This document shows positions 1-11,093 of a stretch of 64,000 nucleotides of DNA, in pieces. Location of the stretch: NCBI GenBank assembly GCA_015501055.1, contig JADNYV010000001.1:1922001-1986000 (forward strand), given 5' to 3'. Below the pieces are notes generated by a model, which was not told the origin of the DNA, did not search any database, and was given only the letters and a program-made list of their open reading frames with translations. Position 1 is the first letter of the stretch, and every line of letters starts with the position of its first letter. The position numbers and the translations under genes are program-made. This DNA comes from Mucidula mucida (lineage: Eukaryota; Basidiomycota; Agaricomycetes; Agaricales; Physalacriaceae).

Positions 1-385
1 TCTCGCCCGTTAGCGTGGAATGTATGTACTTCTAGAATGTAATTGTGTGGAATGGAAAAAGGCATGGCGCTGCGTGTTGTGATTAATCCCCGATATCGTC
101 TGAGTTCCGTTCGCTTGTGTGTTTTTTTTGTTCCTTCTAGAAAACAGAATAGAAAAATCGGAGGCATCACGTCGGTAGCTCAGCTTAGGTCAGGTCAGCA
201 CTGCCACTTGCTCTGTTCTTGCTCTTGTCCTGCCCGACCTTGTGCCCGACAGACGCCTCGAAGATTAGTGTACGACTGTCATACATCGAGTGTCGACGAC
301 TAGCTGGACGCTGCTGCTCGCTTTGGACCAAGACGAGGCCACTGTCTTGACGAGCAGCCACCCAAGGACCAAGTTCCCAGCCGCA

Positions 386-3300
386 ATGACAGACATTTCG
401 CGGAAACCTCGCTACGTTTTGCATGTATTCAACAAGGGATCCGACAGCGAGAGCAGTGAGGATGAGAGCAGAACGAATTATGGAAGTGCGCTCTATTCGT
501 ACAATCCCCCTCCATTACCGGCGCTATCCAGATCCCCTCCGCCGCCTCCTTCGCCGTTAACGACCAACATCCCTACGCGCACCCCTCGAACACAGGCGTC
601 GCATCAGTCCTTGTCGTCGCCATCGAGTGCAAGCTCTCCTGCCGCTGAAGAACCGACGCCTAGCACCGATGAATCCGGTTTTGCAGACAGATCCCATCGT
701 ACCGATATTCCACCAATAACGACTACCCGAGGCGTTACCGGAAAACTATTCCACGGTCTCAAATCGCCCTTTCACCATAAATCACCACATCCCCGACCAC
801 AGCCGCCGACACCATCGTCCTCCCTGCCCACCACAGTGCGTGTTCCATCTCCATCTATCAAACCCTTTGACCCACTTCATTCTAGTCACCGACAGTCTCC
901 ACTCCCGATTCCTACACCTCCGCTTCCAGTGCAGCTTCATCTTCGACCGTCTCAGAGCGTGTCCTTATTCTTGCCACCGCCGACTCTGACCGGTATGTCA
1001 ACGTTGACATTAGTGGAGCGAAGACTGCCGAACACATACGGGAGTGTGTTTTTGCAAAGGTAATCCTATTCCGTTTGTGCCTCTTCTACCTCTCAAACCT
1101 CACAACAGCTGAACATTCTGGACGACGAGCAGTCCCGCTTTTCCATCTACCGAACGGAGATAGGCTTTTTTGCTCTTGGCGAAGCATTATCAGACGAAAA
1201 GCTTGTGGAACTTTGTCGGGTGCATGGTGATTCGAAAGGTTCACTCAAGCTTCTCATCTCCCACTCTTCTGCTTCAGTCCATGAGCCAATACGCCCCTCC
1301 GTTTCTCCCTCAGTCAACACAGTTCCACCTCCCGTCCTTCCCAATTACAATACCCCTGCAGCCTGCGCTCCACTGCGCCCTCGTCGGCGGTCACGTTCAA
1401 GGCATGGCAGTCTGTCTTCTGCAAGCGAGCATCTGACTACTGAGGTATCTGCTGGTTACGAAGCCGATCTCGACAACAATGCTGAACGAGAGCCTCTCCA
1501 TCGACCTACACCTGTTCGACCACTTCCTCCGATTAACCAACCGCTTAACAACGTTCCTCCTTCGCCTGGCCGACGTCCCATTCGGGCATCCTCTCCGCGA
1601 CCCTCTCGATCAAACACGCCTTCGCCACCAGTTGTCGCTGAGCGTACACGTGCGCCAGACGCAACTACCATCGTGCAAGATCGCTTTGGCAATTTTGTTC
1701 CCGCCCCGCCCCCTCCGCCGCCATTATCTCCCCATCGCTCCAGCTTCACTGAAGAGCAGACCCTAATACCCCCTCGTCCCCGTCATGTGCGCTCGGGGTC
1801 CGATGCAGCAGCCGAACGTGAGCAGCTCCTTGAGGCTTCTGAACACCAGATGCAGACTGCTGGACAACGGTGGCGGAACACAGGTCGTTTGCCTCAGCAG
1901 CCGTCTCGGGATACGTTACGAGATCGTAGGCCGAGAGCTGGACCGCTGCAGGATGAATCTTTAGAGCGCTCTGACTCTTGGGTGTTTATTTCACGTCAGA
2001 AGGACGCCTCCCCACAGGCGGGTTACGATCCAGAGTCTTCTCCTCCAACCCAAACGCGACATTCACCTATTAAATCCCGCGTATCTCGTAACCAGCAGCC
2101 ACTATCACCCACTCGCTACAACAAACCTGCGTATTCTAGCCGTCCTCTGAATATTCCAGCTGCGCCACGGCATCCTCCGCCTAATGTCCCGTTGATGTCA
2201 CCTGAGTCTCGATCGGGTCCATCTCGAGCCGCCGGGCAGCCTGTTCCCGCCAATTTTATCGTGACATGGAAAGGGGAGGAAAAAGGAGATCAGCAGAAGC
2301 TGACACCTACATCCGGATCCGCACCTTGGAATCGTTCACTGAAGGGAGCTAAAAGCATGGACAGTCTTCGTGCTGGTTCAATACCGCCGACACTACAACC
2401 TGGGCGGCGCGGCAACGGACCGTTACCTTTGAGTGGAGCCAGTAGCAATCTTGCTTTCGCACCAAAGTCGTATGACTCCAGAACTCGAACCCGACCTCTA
2501 CCTGGAAAGGCCTCTCCCCAACCTCAGTATACTGGTCGAAGCTCGTCGTCAGGATACACTGGCGGATACATGTCTCCCAATGGACAAGAGCCGTACCCTC
2601 GTCCTCATTCCGCGTTGAGCGATGTCATGACTTCGCCAACCAACAAATATCAGCGACCGTATCAAGGTCCCATGTATCCTTCTACGGGTACGGATTATAT
2701 GGACTCGGGACAATCGCCACCTTCCCTTTCTCCGAACATGCCTTTGGTGCCATCGCGTCAAAATTCACATCCATCGAATAACGGTCTACTTAGTTCGTCA
2801 CCACCGCAGAGTCCCAGCAGCCCTCAGAGCCCACGTTCATCGGCTCATGACAGGCATTTGAGAGACTCATCTGCGCGCAACTCGATAGAAACTACAGCAT
2901 CTGATGCTACTTTGAAGTCTGATGACCAAGGCTGGCTGCTCAGAGCCGTCTTGAATTCCAGCTCAGAAAGCACCGTAGTTCCTCCGCCTCCAAGGATCGA
3001 TACCTCGGACAAGCAACAACCTTACACTTCCTCTTCTTCCATGCCTCCCCCTTCTGCCTTCACCGGCTACGACGATTCTGACAGTGATCACGACGACACT
3101 GGGACATCAATGTGGGCGAAACCTCCAGAGCGCCCTGTGTTAACAGTTCATATCGAAGGCACAAACGGCCAAGCAATGCCTCTGCCCAGTATCATGCAAT
3201 CCGGTGGATCCCAAGTAACTCCAGTTTCGTCCCGAAGAGCGCCCTCACCTACTTCTGGAAAACGAGGTCGCGGCCGAGGAAGTACTTTCACCGACATGCG

Positions 3301-4838
3301 CGATTCTTCCTGGGCGCCTCGGCCACCACCGGAAGATGTCTACGAACGTTTGGAAGAGTTCTTTCCAGAACATGATCTTGATAAACCTGTTATCGAAGCC
3401 AATTCTGGTGGAACCTCTCCGACCGCTGGTGAAGTATTACCACCTCCACCTACGCCGGAAGATACTATCATCCCGCTGCCGCCGGTTCCGTCAGTGCACG
3501 AGAGGACTCGTATGAGAGGGAAAAAGTCAATCCGACATGTTGCTGAGGAACACAAGCGACGCATCAATCGTATTTCTGGTCAAGACCCTGCTTCTTATAA
3601 TGCTAGCGTATTGCGGAAGAGAAGCACGAAGCTGTGGGGTAGTCGTCTTGAGGAAGTTACGCCTGCCCAAGCAAAAGCCAATCTGGGGAATTCTCTTCCC
3701 GATTCTCCTTCTGGCGGCCCGAGTAAGTGATATTGTTATCTCACGAAGGCGGTCCCGGACTGATCTTTTATTCCTACAGCCACCTTCAAGTGGGTACGAG
3801 GAGAGCTGATAGGGAAAGGCAGCTATGGACGCGTGTATCTTGCTCTAAACGCCACCACTGGCGAGATGATTGCTGTTAAACAGGTCGAGATGCCCAGAAC
3901 TGCGAGTGATAAGAACGATTCTCGTCAGATTACGGTTGTGCAGTCCCTCAAAATCGAGAGTGAAACCTTGAAGGACCTCGACCATCCGAATATCGTTCAG
4001 TATCTTGGCTTTGAAGAGACGCCGGCGAATCTGAGCATGTAAGTGCAAAAAATAGACGTGTTCAAAGGCTATGCTCATATATATATTCACAGCTTCCTCG
4101 AATACGTTCCCGGTGGCTCTATTGGAAGCTGTTTACTGAAACATGGGAAGTTCGCTGAAGACGTAACCAAATCGTTTACCAAGCAAATTCTCAGTGGACT
4201 CGAATACCTCCATTCAAAGGGTATTCTGCATCGAGTGAGTCTATCAGAGTCATGTATCGTTAAGCTCTATTTATTCCTTTCTAGGATTTGAAAGCGGATA
4301 ACATCCTTGTTGAAATGTCGGGAGTTTGCAAAATTTCTGATTTCGGCATTTCGAAGCGGACGCAAGACACTGCCGGTGGTGCAGAGACGGCGATGCAAGG
4401 AACCGTCTTTTGGATGGCTCCAGAGGTTGTCAATCCCCAAGGCAAAGGGTATAATTTCAAGGTCGATATATGGAGTGTTGGCTGCGTGGTGCTGGAGATG
4501 TGGGCAGGAACTCGCCCATGGCAGGGTGACGAGATGGTAGCTGTCATGTTCAAGGTTAGCCTCGTTACTTTCACAACTGCTTTTTGCTCATACTTCCATT
4601 CTGCAATAGCTGTATCAACTTAGGCAGCCACCGCCTGTGCCCGAAGGCATCACGCTTACTGAACTGGGGGATGACTTCAGGAAGAAATGCTTCGCTATGT
4701 ACGTGTCTTCACCGTTCCATAGCAAACGTTAACCTGGTTTTCAGAAATCCCGACGAGCGGCCATCCGCCATGGAGCTCCAGAAACACAAATATCTAACAG
4801 TTGCCCCCGGTTGGGTTTTCACTGACTTTCTACACTGA
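386..4838 (+). CDS. BCK1: BCK1-type MAP kinase kinase kinase
   Basis: Eight exons: 386-835, 886-1059, 1109-3722, 3780-4038, 4093-4234, 4285-4554, 4610-4698, 4745-4838; all phases agree and give 1363 aa. Residues about 170-235 look like the Ras-association-type domain of BCK1 kinases (VNVDISGAKTAEHIRECVF). A long proline/serine-rich disordered region follows. A conserved pre-kinase module comes next: [19 protein letters not shown] near residue 952, KSIRHVAEEH near 1013 and TKLWGSRLEEV near 1048. The kinase domain (about 1083-1345) has glycine loop GKGSYG, AVKQ lysine, HRDLKADN catalytic loop, DFGIS and APE. By family this is the cell-wall-integrity MAPKKK acting below Pkc1. The ATG at 386 is chosen because the reading frame upstream shows no conserved sequence; an ATG-less extension to 290 is less likely. 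A permuted paralogue lies at 35311-37349. Confidence 0.9.
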
Positions 4839-5163
4839 CTGTCACATTCTTTTTCTCTTTGCGCATCTGTCATATTACATTCATTCGCATATTCTTCTTG
4901 CTACTCCCACATTTCCTCTTCTTTGTTGTTCATGTTAAGTCTAGTCCCATCGGTACCATTTGTAGCAATTTACTAATGTCTATAATACACAACGAAGCTC
5001 CATCTCCTGTGGTGTTCAACTTGAAGTGATCATGATCGATCAGGTCTTCTTGCTTCTGTTCATTCGCGTCGCGTCGCGTCAAACGGTCTTTTCCCATCGC
5101 TGCTGTGACTTCGCATGATTTCCCCACTTTTCTCTTTGAATTTCGTATTGCACCCGCCACATG

Positions 5164-5202
5164 TGACGTCACGCCTAAAAGTAACCTCTCTGCTTGACGT
5201 CA
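5164..5202. promoter_or_regulatory. Two CRE/ATF palindromes upstream of the IQM-like gene
   Basis: The 8-bp palindrome TGACGTCA occurs at 5164-5171 and again at 5195-5202, ending 44 and 13 bp before the ATG at 5215. It is the classical binding site of bZIP factors of the ATF/CREB class (Atf1/Sko1 type in fungi). The two copies so close to the start suggest stress or nutrient control; the sites are seen, the binding is inferred. Confidence 0.5.
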
Positions 5203-5214
5203 ACCACCACCAGC

Positions 5215-7326
5215 ATGGATACAAAACAAACAGAAGATAGTAGTAGCATTCGCCAACAAAAAGCCGCTCAGACTATTCAACGACACTGGAGAAAGACAAA
5301 AGAGAGCAACCTGCGCCGCGAGACCCTCAGCACTGATCTGCGGTGGAAAGATGCCGCTATACACGCACAGCTTAAGGTACGTGGGCACCGTATATTGAAA
5401 TATTCATCTTTGGCAAACAGGTGCCGTAGATGGACAGGCTAGCTGCGGTCAAAGGCGAGAACTCCCCAAAAGACCGCTGGAAACGCGCTGCGTTCTTTGC
5501 TAGTCGTCTGCAGGACGGTAACAACGCGATGAGTAGCAAAGGGGTACCTCTGGAGAAAACAGGCGCGCAGGTCAAATATCTTGAGACACAACATTGGCTA
5601 GAGCTCATAGACGGGTGAGTATGTACGCCCTGTCTTCAGAGTGATCTCATCCGTTTCCTACTAGTAAACATCGTTACGGCTCAAACCGTTGAGTAACTTC
5701 TTTTGAGAAGCAGCACTTCAAACTAACGGTTGTCCTCCAGTGAAGGTATGTTTTGTATTCCAAAGAGATGCGATTTACAACGGTGACCTGTGCAGTGGTA
5801 TCATAGACGATGGCAGGAAGAAGACACTTCGGAAAACTTCTTTCATTGGTGATCAATTTGCGCGATTTCTTTGCTCGGACTGACGCATTATCAGGCTCGA
5901 TTCTGGTGCGGGTAAATCGTTGAGTTTAGATGAATGTCCGAGGCAGCAACTCGAGGAAGAGGTAAGCGGCATTACTCCTTGAACGTTGTCGTGATACTGA
6001 TGCTGTTTGAGTTAGAGAATCCAGTATGTCTTGCACGTAGTCTTCATCTCATCACAAGGCTGATAATTTCTTAGGTATCTATCTGCAGAGCAACGTGAGT
6101 ATTTCAAGCGGTATCGAAGGCCATCACTAACGGCTTGTTGCAAAGGGCTCAACTACCTTGCCACCATTGATTCAGAAGGGAAACTGCGATGGGCCAGGAA
6201 CAATGAACTCATTGACACCACTGCTGGCCATTGGAAGGATTCCGGCAACGGGAAGGGCATCATTCCAGAAGATATTCCGGATCGCCCTCCGCCAGAGAGG
6301 CGGGGAAGCTTCACCTCGTCGATCTCGTCCTCAAGCCTTTCCAGTCAGGCATCGGCAGTCGCTCAGCATTATGCTGGAGACGACAACAAAGGTCGAGGCA
6401 AACTGGCTAGGGTGTTTCATCAGTACTTTACGGTCAAGGGCACTTTCGACAGACTTCTCCGGAAAACTATACGAAAGAACACTTGGATCTATATCACGGC
6501 GAGTTTTACCCCTTTTTGAGGTAGCTTTTCGTGCTTATTCTTCTTTTCCAGGACAAGAACTGTAAGTCAGTACTTTGGTTCGAGTATTACGGTACATCTG
6601 AATCTGAGCCCAGTCAATATCTACATTGGGATCAAAGGTACAAGATCCTCCTCACTTGCTGAGCTCTTCCAAAGCTTACATTCATTCGCAGAAACCGGAA
6701 CTTTCCAGCATTCTACATTCCTTTCAGGAGGACTGGTGACATCTGCCGGTTTAATATCCGTTAAAGACGGCGTCGTATATACGTTGTCGCCGCTTTCGGG
6801 ACACTACAGGTGTGTATCATCTCCGTGCATTTATCGTTTGCATTCACTAACGCGAATACCAGAACGACTGTTGACGTATGCCTCGTATAGCAATGCAAAT
6901 CATTACTTACCACTGCAATTCAGCATTTCCACCGATTCATCGACGTCTTGAATGATCGCGGCGTCGATATGCATAAAGCCAAAATCAGCAAGGCTGAGGC
7001 TGCTCTATGGGGGCGAGTTTCTGTCATCTCTAAGTTGAATGACCGGAAGGCTTACGTTCCTTCTCTGTAGAATCGAACACCTCACAAAGTGGAAGAAGTC
7101 TAAAGACGTCTTCGTGGGTAAGAGGAAGAAGGAGATCAAGGGCGCAGCGCAAAAGGTACAGCGCGCTACGACAAGCAATAGCGCCGACGATTCGAGTTGG
7201 AAGAAGGCTATACTCCTTGGCCGCGAGAGGAAGATAGCAGAGCCGGAGGCTGGCCAATCGAAACCTGAAGTGACGAAGGAGAAGGAGAGTTCGCGGAAAA
7301 GGATATCTGAGGTTGGAGAAGTTTGA
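5215..7326 (+). CDS. IQM-like IQ-motif calmodulin-binding protein
   Basis: Fifteen exons: 5215-5376, 5430-5614, 5665-5687, 5741-5745, 5796-5848, 5895-5961, 6016-6023, 6075-6094, 6146-6498, 6552-6561, 6614-6637, 6692-6809, 6863-6875, 6924-7012, 7071-7326; 461 aa, all phases consistent. An IQ motif (AAQTIQRHWRK) lies near residues 15-27. It is followed by motifs typical of the plant IQM family: WLELIDGKHRYGSNL, FFHWLDSGAGKSLSLDECPR, a WIYITDKNFNIYIGIK strand, QHSTFLSGG and LSPLSGHYR. The C-terminus is lysine-rich. The function is unknown beyond probable Ca2+/calmodulin binding. Exons of 5, 8 and 10 nt and two GC-AG introns (starting at 6499 and 7013) will defeat most gene finders. The 3' end is partly duplicated at 7825-8060. 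Confidence 0.8.
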
Positions 7327-7436
7327 AGAGCGGAATTGTAGGTTACAGGATATATCTTGGAAGTGCTTGGATACCATTAACTTATGCCTCGAGCCCTCGT
7401 TCACCTACCGGTAATCATGAGTCGTAGGATGAGTCA
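7118..7436. repeat. Copy 1 of a partial tandem duplication
   Basis: This block holds the last exon end of the IQM-like gene, its 3' flank and a short relic of the CZIB last exon (7384-7436). It matches 7825-8165 in the same orientation with substitutions and small indels; the offset is about 708 bp. The parts of the two units between 7437 and 7824 and after 8165 no longer look alike by eye. Confidence 0.75.
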
Positions 7437-7824
7437 ACGCATCAACGCAGAGAAAGTTTCGATTCATGCTTGTCTTCCCGCCGACAATGCTCAGCAATCG
7501 GAGGAGGCCTATCACTGGGAAGTAATGCATCGTTTCCATGGGTGGGAGTGCTTTGAAGAAGGAAACAAAGGAGAACTACCACGCTTGCCACTTCGTGAGC
7601 ATTCCAAGCTACTTCCACAATGAACCCAGCATAAAACATGACTTTAAACGTTACAACACGGTATTATACTACTGTAGTAACAGATCAGATGGTCAGGTCT
7701 GCGCACCGTCGTAGTATAGGTCTGATGAAGCAAGCTTCGCCGCCGACTGCCAGGAGACAACAGTGTCGCCTAGTGCGATTACCACAGTTTCTCTGCAAAT
7801 CTGAACCCTTTGATAAGTAGACTA
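7437..7824. other. Intergenic spacer between duplicated blocks
   Basis: About 390 bp between the two duplicated blocks. Short ORFs occur, but none has recognisable motifs or splice partners. If the duplication was a full 708-bp tandem event, this should be a decayed copy of the CZIB 3' half (reverse strand), but I could not align it convincingly. Confidence 0.4.
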
Positions 7825-8060
7825 GGTATGAGGAAGGAGATTAAGGGCACGGCACAAAAGGTACAGTGCGCGACAACAAGCGATAGTGGCGACGGCTCGA
7901 ATTAGAAGTCTCCTTGGCCATAAGAGGAAGACAGCAGAGCTGGGGGAACGGGATTCCGTCGAAGGAAAAGGACAGTTCGCGAAAAATAATATCTGAGGTT
8001 GAGGGATTTGAAGAGCGGAATGTGAATTTATGTTACAGGATATGTCTTGAAAGTGCTTGT
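7825..8060 (+). pseudogene. 3' fragment of the IQM-like gene (duplicate)
   Basis: A degenerate copy of the last-exon coding region and 3' UTR of the gene at 5215-7326. It keeps the stretch rich in AAG/GAG codons and the shared 3' flank, but has indels and an in-frame TAG near 7900. There is no start codon or upstream exon, so it cannot make the protein. It lies directly against the end of the CZIB gene, whose last codons are inside the duplicated unit. Confidence 0.7.
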
Positions 8061-8082
8061 ATACCATTACATTGATTACGCC

Positions 8083-8867
8083 TCAAGCCCTCGTCCACTG
8101 GCTCTCGATTTCTGATACACCTACCGGTAATGCTGCCTGCAGGTATCATGAGTCGCAGGATGACGAAGTCGGGAAGAAAGGAACATACCTTCTCGTCGTA
8201 ATCGCTCCATTCGCCTTCGTTCATGTCGACTTCGGTGAAGACGGTACCCTTCATTCCAACGCATTTCCAAGTTCCCTAAAATTAGGCATCAGCGCGAAGA
8301 AAGTAATTAGCGGATGACATACACTGGGATCAAAGCCCACAAACTCCAATCCACGGCACTCAATCTTCAACAACGGCGCAAACTGAGCGTTCTCGGCGCT
8401 GTAAGGTGTGGGAGGAGAAGGATCGAATTTCGCGGAACTTTCGCGTTTGCCTGTAATGGATGTTCTCAGATTGGCGTCGTTATCGTAGGAGAGCACAAAC
8501 ATACACATTCCGCATCGCCAGACAAAGTTTGCAGTGGCGCCTTTGCCTCCAGATACGTCGTGTTCTTCCTATATCGGAATGAGTTGTGGCTTGGTCTTTC
8601 AGTAATCACTGTGATAACCTTGCGGTTAATTGACACGAGCTTGGGATGTTCTTCATGGCAGCTGTTACATTTGACCTGGACAACACTCAGAGGTTGACCA
8701 AATGGCCACTGGGGCGACGACGGACTCTGAAGAAATACTCAAAGTGATCCGAGGCGGGGACAAGATCGGTGACGTTCTCGAGCTCAGCCTTTATTGAAAG
8801 CAGCAGGACCTGTTCAGAGCCAGTTGATTCGTTGACATGGTCGCCGACGATCTGGGCTTACCACCAT
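8083..8867 (-). CDS. CZIB/UPF0587 (DUF866) zinc-binding protein
   Basis: Six exons on the reverse strand: 8867-8862, 8809-8726, 8675-8619, 8568-8323, 8275-8189, 8136-8083; 177 aa. The first coding exon is only 6 nt (Met-Val). Motifs of the CXXC zinc-binding DUF866 family (human CZIB/C1orf123, yeast YCR090C) are clear: LLLSIKAELENVTDL, VKCNSCHEEHPKLV, NFVWRCGMC, SITGKRES, FAPLLKIECRGLEFVGFDPSG and a VDMNEGEWSDYDEK tail. The two CxxC pairs form the metal site. The last exon and 3' flank fall inside the tandem duplication, with a relic at 7384-7436. The gene is divergent from mS35 with 72 bp between the two ATGs. Confidence 0.88.
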
Positions 8868-8939
8868 AGCTTGAGGCAGAGGAACTTGTTGGTGTTTGTT
8901 GTGCAGAGGCCTGTCGGCTTCCTTTTCCCTCCTTCCAAG
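8868..8939. promoter_or_regulatory. 72-bp bidirectional promoter CZIB / mS35
   Basis: Only 72 bp separate the start codons of the divergent CZIB (8867, minus) and mS35 (8940, plus) genes, so both promoters must overlap or lie inside the opposite 5' region. No clear TATA box is visible. Confidence 0.5.
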
Positions 8940-9960
8940 ATGGCGGCATTCCTGCCTCGCCTATTCACGCGTCAAGCTACCCTAAAAAGCGCGCGCGTTG
9001 TCCCGTCGCTTTCTGCACGGCCGTACGCGCAACGTGTAGAGCATAAACAGGATGAGGACGACGCGATGGAAGACGACGAAGACGACAATGGCATGGAGGA
9101 CTATGGCGACCCAGAGAAAATATCGGGCATACAGTTGACGCCCAATGATTATGAGGATATTCTCAGCGACGACTATGAGGACGATGACACTGTCACTCTC
9201 GGTCATATTCAACTCCAACGCCAGCGGGAGACCTTGCATTACCTGCGCCTTATAGAACACGAAATGCCCAAACTTGTCGGTGCGTTGACTACTCTGTCAT
9301 CTCGAAGGCCATTCCTAACAGTGTTCCTGTATAGCATACCGAAAACCCTTCATCCGACCCACGCCCGAAACACCTCTCGTGGTCCGGTCTATCTCATATG
9401 GCGGAGAACCACATCCTGCTACCGCTAAACGCGTTGTCACCGTTGCTGTCGACGACCTCCCGCTGAAAAGCGAAGACGCCATTCACCGCTTCAAGCTTCT
9501 GGCTGGTCCGCGCTGGTCACCGCGTCCTCCCGCTGACGGCGGTATAAGCAACTTGGAAGAATGGGGCAACGGATACGTCAAAATTGCCTGCGAAAGCTTT
9601 CCTGACCCAGAGATGAATCTGCGGTGGGCCAGCGACGTCGTAAACAGGTTGTTAAAGGAAGCCAATGTATGTCTACGCGCCGCTTTACCCAGCTTGATAT
9701 GCTAAAGTCTCCAGGCCCCATCGTCCGACAAATTCCGAGACGTGCCTCTGGATTTGCGACATATCTTCGCCAAGGCGCGCAAGGCAAAACGCGGAGAACA
9801 TTTGCGTGGTCGTCTATACCAACGACCGACCAAACATGACTTTCCTCAGGAATGGTTACCACAACTGCCCGAGGAACCTGAAGAGGCAGAGGATATTGAG
9901 CAGGATGTATCTCAGCCACAGTCTGAGGGTAGGGAGGAGCTACTGCCGAGGCTACTTTAA
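8940..9960 (+). CDS. RSM24: Mitochondrial small-subunit ribosomal protein mS35
   Basis: Three exons, 8940-9279, 9335-9666 and 9715-9960, encode 305 aa. The N-terminus (MAAFLPRLFTRQATLKSARV) is a typical mitochondrial presequence: basic, hydroxylated, without acidic residues. An acidic stretch follows at about residues 38-75. The core (EDAIHRFKLLAGPRWSP, GYVKIACESFPDPEMNLRWA, VVNRLLKEAN) matches the MRP-S28/mS35 family (yeast Rsm24, human MRPS35), a component of the mitochondrial small subunit. It ends 25 bp from the convergent RRP15 gene. Confidence 0.85.
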
Positions 9961-9985
9961 AACTATTAATGGCATAATCGTCTTG

Positions 9986-10744
9986 TTAGACTTTTGAGAC
10001 TATCCCTCCAGACCGAATCATATCGAAAAAGTCATCTTTCTCAACGGCAGCTGAAGAGCATTTAGAAGAGGCCCATGTCCGAAATGATTAGCCATACCTG
10101 GTTTCCCTCTGCCTATCAGATTGTCTTTCTTGCTCTTTTTACCCATCTTCCCTTCAATTGTAGGCGCGGCAAGGCGCGGTTTCCCACTGCCTTTCGCGGC
10201 CTTTTTCTCTTCCTCTGTATTTGCTGCTGCGGTTTGTGATTGTTGGACAGCGTTGAATAGTTTTACCACTAAGGACATGATTAGATGGAGCGCGAATATG
10301 ACTTGAGTAGAGCGCACCACCGCGCTGAGCAACTTTGCGCAAAGCTCTTTCGCTCTCGCCACCCCAGCCTCCAATAACATCTGTTATCCGATTTTTATCT
10401 TCCTTCTCTTTCCGTTCCAACTGCAGCACCTTCTTTGCCTTTGATTCTAGCTTTTCATCATTCCGTCTCCGTGCTAATGAAGGCTTGAGCGATAGAGGTA
10501 GATCTGTAGGTGCCTCTGTGCTTAGTAGCGACTGTAGAGTAGCTCCAAAGTTTGAGGTCCCAGTAGCGCGTATTTTCCGCTTTTTCGTTTGCTGCGATTT
10601 TGTAGGTTTGAGGTTTAGAATTTCCTCTTCGTCGCCGGATACATCTTCTGACATGCCGCTGCCGGAATCATCGTCGTTCGCTGAGCCAACGGAGCTTTCT
10701 TTCTCTTCAGAAAGGCGTTGTCGTTTTGGTGGCGGGTTGGACAT
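9986..10744 (-). CDS. RRP15: Ribosomal RNA-processing protein 15
   Basis: Exons 10744-10318, 10268-10098, 10050-9986; 220 aa. The acidic N-terminus (DDDSGSGMSEDVSGDEEE) precedes basic helices and the RRP15 signature: NFGATLQSLLS, a lysine-rich coiled region, ALRKVAQRGVVKLFNAVQQS, then VEKDDFFDMIRSGG at the C-terminus. Rrp15 is a nucleolar pre-60S factor needed for 27S pre-rRNA processing. Donor GTGCGC of intron 1 is preferred over an upstream GTGGTG because only it restores the RGVVKLF motif. Confidence 0.88.
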
Positions 10745-11093
10745 GATGATGGACGTATAAGAACAAGATACTCGCCGATCATAATGACCTCAACTAGAAT
10801 ATCGAAAGCAAGGGAGTGAGTTTACATATAATTCGACAATTAATCTGCGACGCGCGCAATAGTATACTGAGACGATGACGGGGGGAGCAGGCAGCATAGA
10901 TCACGTTTCCTAAATTCGGCGTTGAAGCCCCTTCCTTTCCACGATCACCAGCGTCCAAGAATCGCCTATAGTCCTGCTGCTGTCTCTACCAGACGATATA
11001 CCCCATCTCCCAAAGAATCCGCAGACATCGTCTTCGTACAATTCGCCCAAGATCACTGGCAACGTTGTCAATCACGGCTCTCTAACGTGTACA

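Noticed and set aside
290..385. Upstream extension of the BCK1 frame
   Set aside because: The extra 32 codons show no conserved sequence and begin at a non-ATG codon; the ATG at 386 fits better.
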